Assembly: GCF_002142215.1 (NCBI RefSeq)
Contig: NZ_NAST01000018.1
Location: 1 to 49,849, forward strand
Reading direction: 5' to 3'
Length of the DNA stretch: 49,849 bases
Origin: Gilliamella sp. N-G2
GTDB taxonomy: Bacteria; Pseudomonadota; Gammaproteobacteria; Enterobacterales; Orbaceae
In this document: piece by piece, positions 47,517 to 49,849 of the stretch
Numbering within the stretch: the first letter of the stretch is position 1
Layout: the number at the start of each line of letters is the position of its first letter
Notes under the pieces: generated by a model
Database searches by the model: none
The model's input: the letters and a program-made list of their open reading frames with translations, nothing else
Told to the model about the DNA's origin: nothing
Translations under genes and position numbers: made by a program

Positions 47517-47986
47517 TGCGGTAGTCCAGGCAAATAACTATTCTTCTTACAAAATCTAATTCGTCCACGATATGAAATGATAATTTGCGTGGTACCAATG
47601 GCATTGTGCAATTCGATTGTACCTGTTTGCGCCATATTTTTTCGCCCCCAAAAGGAGATGTTTTTTTTATCAGTTAAATCACTTAATTCAACAGAATTGT
47701 TGGTCTTCATAAAATAGGCGGTACCTTCTTGGCAAGTGGCTGGTCTTTCGCCTTTACTGACGCTCAAACACCAAGGTGTCAAAAAATAATAGACGTGAAC
47801 GTTTTCGTTGGCATGGTAAGCTTTGGTTTGAACTTCTTCCAAAAAAAAGGCTAATTGTTTAGTGGTGGTGAAGAGTTCATTACGCAGTTGTAAATCTTTC
47901 CAATGCTGTATACCGATTGAAGCTAAAATGGCAGCAATACAGATCATCAATAAAAGTTCTAGTAAAGAAAATCCACCGTTTTGCAT
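47510..47986 (-). CDS. Pseudopilin-like protein, PpdA/GspH type
   Basis: A 158-residue protein starting MQNGGFSLLELLLMICIAAILASIGI, a canonical type IV prepilin leader (cut after G5, Glu at +5), followed by a GspH-like domain ending in a cysteine pair (RFCKKN...GLPQC). First gene of ppdA-ppdB-ygdB-ppdC. In E. coli this operon lies next to recC; here recC is absent and dapD is divergent instead. Confidence 0.85.
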   Translation of the reverse strand: MQNGGFSLLELLLMICIAAILASIGIQHWKDLQLRNELFTTTKQLAFFLEEVQTKAYHANENVHVYYFLTPWCLSVSKGERPATCQEGTAYFMKTNNSVELSDLTDKKNISFWGRKNMAQTGTIELHNAIGTTQIIISYRGRIRFCKKNSYLPGLPQC

Positions 47987-48203
47987 TATTTTTTGTTATG
48001 AAATTTAACGAGGTTTAAACTCTATCTTCAAATAAAACGGCGTATTAAATTTTGCTCAGCTTTTGTGAAAGTTATTCCAAATAATTTGTCGTTTTTGAGA
48101 AATTGCAATAATGCGATAAACCACTTAAAAATAGTGGCATATTATATTATACTGTTAGGCCAATTAAATTTGCTAACGGACTTAAAGTTAAAGGAAACGA
48201 GAA

Positions 48204-49028
48204 ATGCAACAATTACAAACTATTATTGAGGCAGCATTTGAACGTCGTGCTGAAATTACACCTTCAAATGTTGATACAGTAACACGTGATGCAATTAATC
48301 AATGTATCGCTTTATTAGACAGCGGTAAAATGCGTGTCGCAGAAAAGATTAATGGCGATTGGGTGACTCATCAATGGTTAAAAAAAGCTGTGTTACTCTC
48401 TTTCCGTATTAATGAAAACCAACTTATTGATGGCGGTGCAACCAATTACTATGACAAAGTGCCATTAAAATTTGCTGATTATGATCAAACCCGCTTCCAA
48501 CAAGAAGGTTTCCGCGTCGTTCCATCTGCGATTGCGCGTAAAGGCGCTTACGTTGCTCGTAATACAGTGTTAATGCCATCTTATGTAAATATTGGTGCTT
48601 ATGTTGATGAAGGTACCATGGTTGATACATGGGTAACTGTTGGCTCATGTGCGCAAATCGGTAAAAATGTTCATTTATCTGGCGGTGTTGGTATCGGTGG
48701 TGTATTAGAACCACTACAAGCGAACCCAACAATTATAGAAGATAACTGCTTTATTGGGGCTCGTAGTGAAATCGTTGAGGGTGTGATTGTTGAAGAAGGC
48801 AGTGTAATCTCAATGGGCGTATTTATTGGTCAAAGTACCAAAATTTATGATCGGGCAACCGGCGAAGTTCATTACGGTCGTGTACCAGCTGGTTCCGTTG
48901 TGGTGTCAGGTAACTTACCAACTAAAGATGGCAAATACAGTCTCTATTGTGCAGTAATTGTTAAAAAAGTAGATGCTAAAACTTTAGGTAAAGTTGGCAT
49001 TAACGAATTACTTCGTACTATCGATTAA
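48204..49028 (+). CDS. dapD: 2,3,4,5-tetrahydropyridine-2,6-dicarboxylate N-succinyltransferase
   Basis: Succinylates tetrahydrodipicolinate in lysine and diaminopimelate synthesis. The 274 residues match E. coli DapD. After a helical N-terminal domain ([20 protein letters not shown]) come left-handed beta-helix repeats with [72 protein letters not shown] precedes the ATG. A GC-rich hairpin follows. Confidence 0.98.
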   Translation: MQQLQTIIEAAFERRAEITPSNVDTVTRDAINQCIALLDSGKMRVAEKINGDWVTHQWLKKAVLLSFRINENQLIDGGATNYYDKVPLKFADYDQTRFQQEGFRVVPSAIARKGAYVARNTVLMPSYVNIGAYVDEGTMVDTWVTVGSCAQIGKNVHLSGGVGIGGVLEPLQANPTIIEDNCFIGARSEIVEGVIVEEGSVISMGVFIGQSTKIYDRATGEVHYGRVPAGSVVVSGNLPTKDGKYSLYCAVIVKKVDAKTLGKVGINELLRTID

Positions 49029-49041
49029 TCTTAATTATAAA

Positions 49042-49064
49042 GCCGCCGTAAATATTGTGGCGGC
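49042..49064 (+). terminator. Hairpin downstream of dapD
   Basis: GCCGCC (49042-49047) and GGCGGC (49059-49064) pair with an 11-base loop, 14 bases after the dapD stop. There is no T-run, so it may stabilise the mRNA or act as a weak terminator before yajQ. Confidence 0.5.
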
Positions 49065-49121
49065 CACTAAAAGAGTTGTTTAGAATAATTAATACTTTTA
49101 ACGATTAGAAGAGGAAAATTT

Positions 49122-49613
49122 ATGCCTTCTTTTGATATTGTGTCAGAAATTCAAATGCCAGAAGTAAAAAACGGTGTCGATAATGCGACTCGTGAATTGG
49201 CAACACGTTGGGATTTCAAAAATGTCGAAGCATCATTTGAGCTTAATGAGAAAAATGAAACTATCAAAGCGACGAGCCAATCAGATTTCCAAGTACAACA
49301 GTTACTGGATATTTTACGTGATAAGTTAGCTAAGCGTGGTATTGATGGTGGTGCGCTAGAAATTCCAGAAGAGATGGAACATAGTGGTAAGTTTTATAGT
49401 ATTACAGTTAAGCTTAAACAAGGTATCGATAAAGAATTAGCTAAAAAAATAATTAAATTAATCAAAGATAGTAAAATTAAAGTCCAAGCGCAAGTACAAG
49501 GAGACCAAGTTCGCGTTACTGGAAAATCACGTGATGATTTACAAGCAACTATGGCACTAGTTAAAAATGGTGAGTTAGGTCAACCATTTCAATTTACTAA
49601 TTTCCGCGACTAA
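49122..49613 (+). CDS. yajQ: YajQ-family nucleotide-binding protein
   Basis: A 163-residue cytoplasmic protein with two ferredoxin-like halves: [34 protein letters not shown] at the N-terminus, and the C-terminal [22 protein letters not shown]. Some relatives bind c-di-GMP or RNA; the role here is unknown. AGAGGA precedes the ATG. Terminator follows. Confidence 0.95.
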   Translation: MPSFDIVSEIQMPEVKNGVDNATRELATRWDFKNVEASFELNEKNETIKATSQSDFQVQQLLDILRDKLAKRGIDGGALEIPEEMEHSGKFYSITVKLKQGIDKELAKKIIKLIKDSKIKVQAQVQGDQVRVTGKSRDDLQATMALVKNGELGQPFQFTNFRD

Positions 49614-49630
49614 CAATTACTTTATTCATT

Positions 49631-49672
49631 ATTACCGACATTGTTTTAAAAACCGTGTTCGGTAATTTTTTT
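49631..49672 (+). terminator. Terminator after yajQ
   Basis: ATTACCGA-CA (49631-49640) pairs with TG-T-TCGGTAAT (49656-49665), one base bulged, followed by a T-run. It begins 17 bases after the yajQ stop. Confidence 0.75.
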
Positions 49673-49768
49673 ATTTATTCTATCAATGAATCTTAAAAAA
49701 AGTTGAGATAGGTACTTTTTGAAGTCTATTTTTTTAAGAATAAGTGCTTTTGCCTTTATATTTTTATT

Positions 49769-49797
49769 CGTTATTTCTAAATAACGGGATTTTTTTA
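49769..49797 (+). terminator. Second terminator-like hairpin near right edge
   Basis: CGTTATT (49769-49775) and AATAACG (49780-49786) form a 7-bp stem with a TCTA loop, followed by GGA and seven T. About 100 bases past the yajQ terminator; no gene lies between. Purpose unclear. Confidence 0.5.
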
Positions 49798-49849
49798 GTT
49801 AAATACGTTATGCTATCCACTTGTCTATCCTCTTAAATATAAAAATACT

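Noticed and set aside
1-49849. CRISPR arrays, tRNA or rRNA genes, insertion sequences, prophage
   Set aside because: No regularly spaced repeats, cloverleaf patterns, transposase or phage proteins were seen on either strand by reading; a dedicated scan would be needed to exclude short remnants.

Overview
The window looks like chromosomal DNA of an AT-rich gammaproteobacterium. Gene content and order fit the Enterobacterales/Pasteurellales neighbourhood: mtlADR, glmUS, xseB-ispA-dxs, zapA-ssrS-ygfA, rnr-rlmB, mdoGH, a ppdA-ppdB-ygdB-ppdC pseudopilin operon and dapD. The very low G+C, short genes, missing recC next to the pseudopilins and invasin-type secreted proteins make an Orbaceae insect-gut symbiont such as Gilliamella my best guess. 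That guess is inference from style, not a database match. I see no tRNA, rRNA, IS element, prophage or CRISPR array; the only RNA gene is 6S RNA.

Layout. (1) 1-1231: the 3' end of a secreted adhesin-like gene and a strong 17-bp hairpin terminator. (2) 1684-5470: the mannitol PTS operon mtlA-mtlD-mtlR (minus strand), with two perfect CRP boxes 44 bp apart upstream and a hairpin between mtlA and mtlD. (3) 5719-9624: a small membrane protein and the glmU-glmS operon for UDP-GlcNAc synthesis. (4) 9764-18966: an accessory sugar/polyol catabolic island with two divergent MFS transporters, a Zn-dependent dehydrogenase, a class II aldolase, a DeoR-family regulator and a convergent operon of polyol dehydrogenase, PfkB kinase and aldo/keto reductase. 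TTCTGT-type motifs recur in front of its transcription units and may be the DeoR operator. The substrate is not evident. (5) 19247-25263: hemG with a structured leader, typA/bipA, a short RsxB-like ferredoxin, fhs and sohB. (6) 25596-27168: a free-standing secreted paralogue of the first gene. (7) 27386-32020: rnr, rlmB, an unknown gene, ygfA and 6S RNA. (8) 32084-36853: the xseB-ispA-dxs isoprenoid operon, with zapA apparently appended, then epmA-rmuC. (9) 37862-42506: opgG-opgH (osmoregulated periplasmic glucans) preceded by a novel lipoprotein gene. (10) 42678-49849: yecH-like, rnb, ybfF, the pseudopilin operon, dapD and yajQ.

Most of the window is housekeeping. The parts that deserve attention are the catabolic island at 9.8-19.1 kb with its putative shared operator, the two invasin-tail-like secreted proteins (the one at 25.6 kb without a visible barrel or anchor), the stand-alone ferredoxin, and three unrecognised small genes (5719, 30598, 41850).
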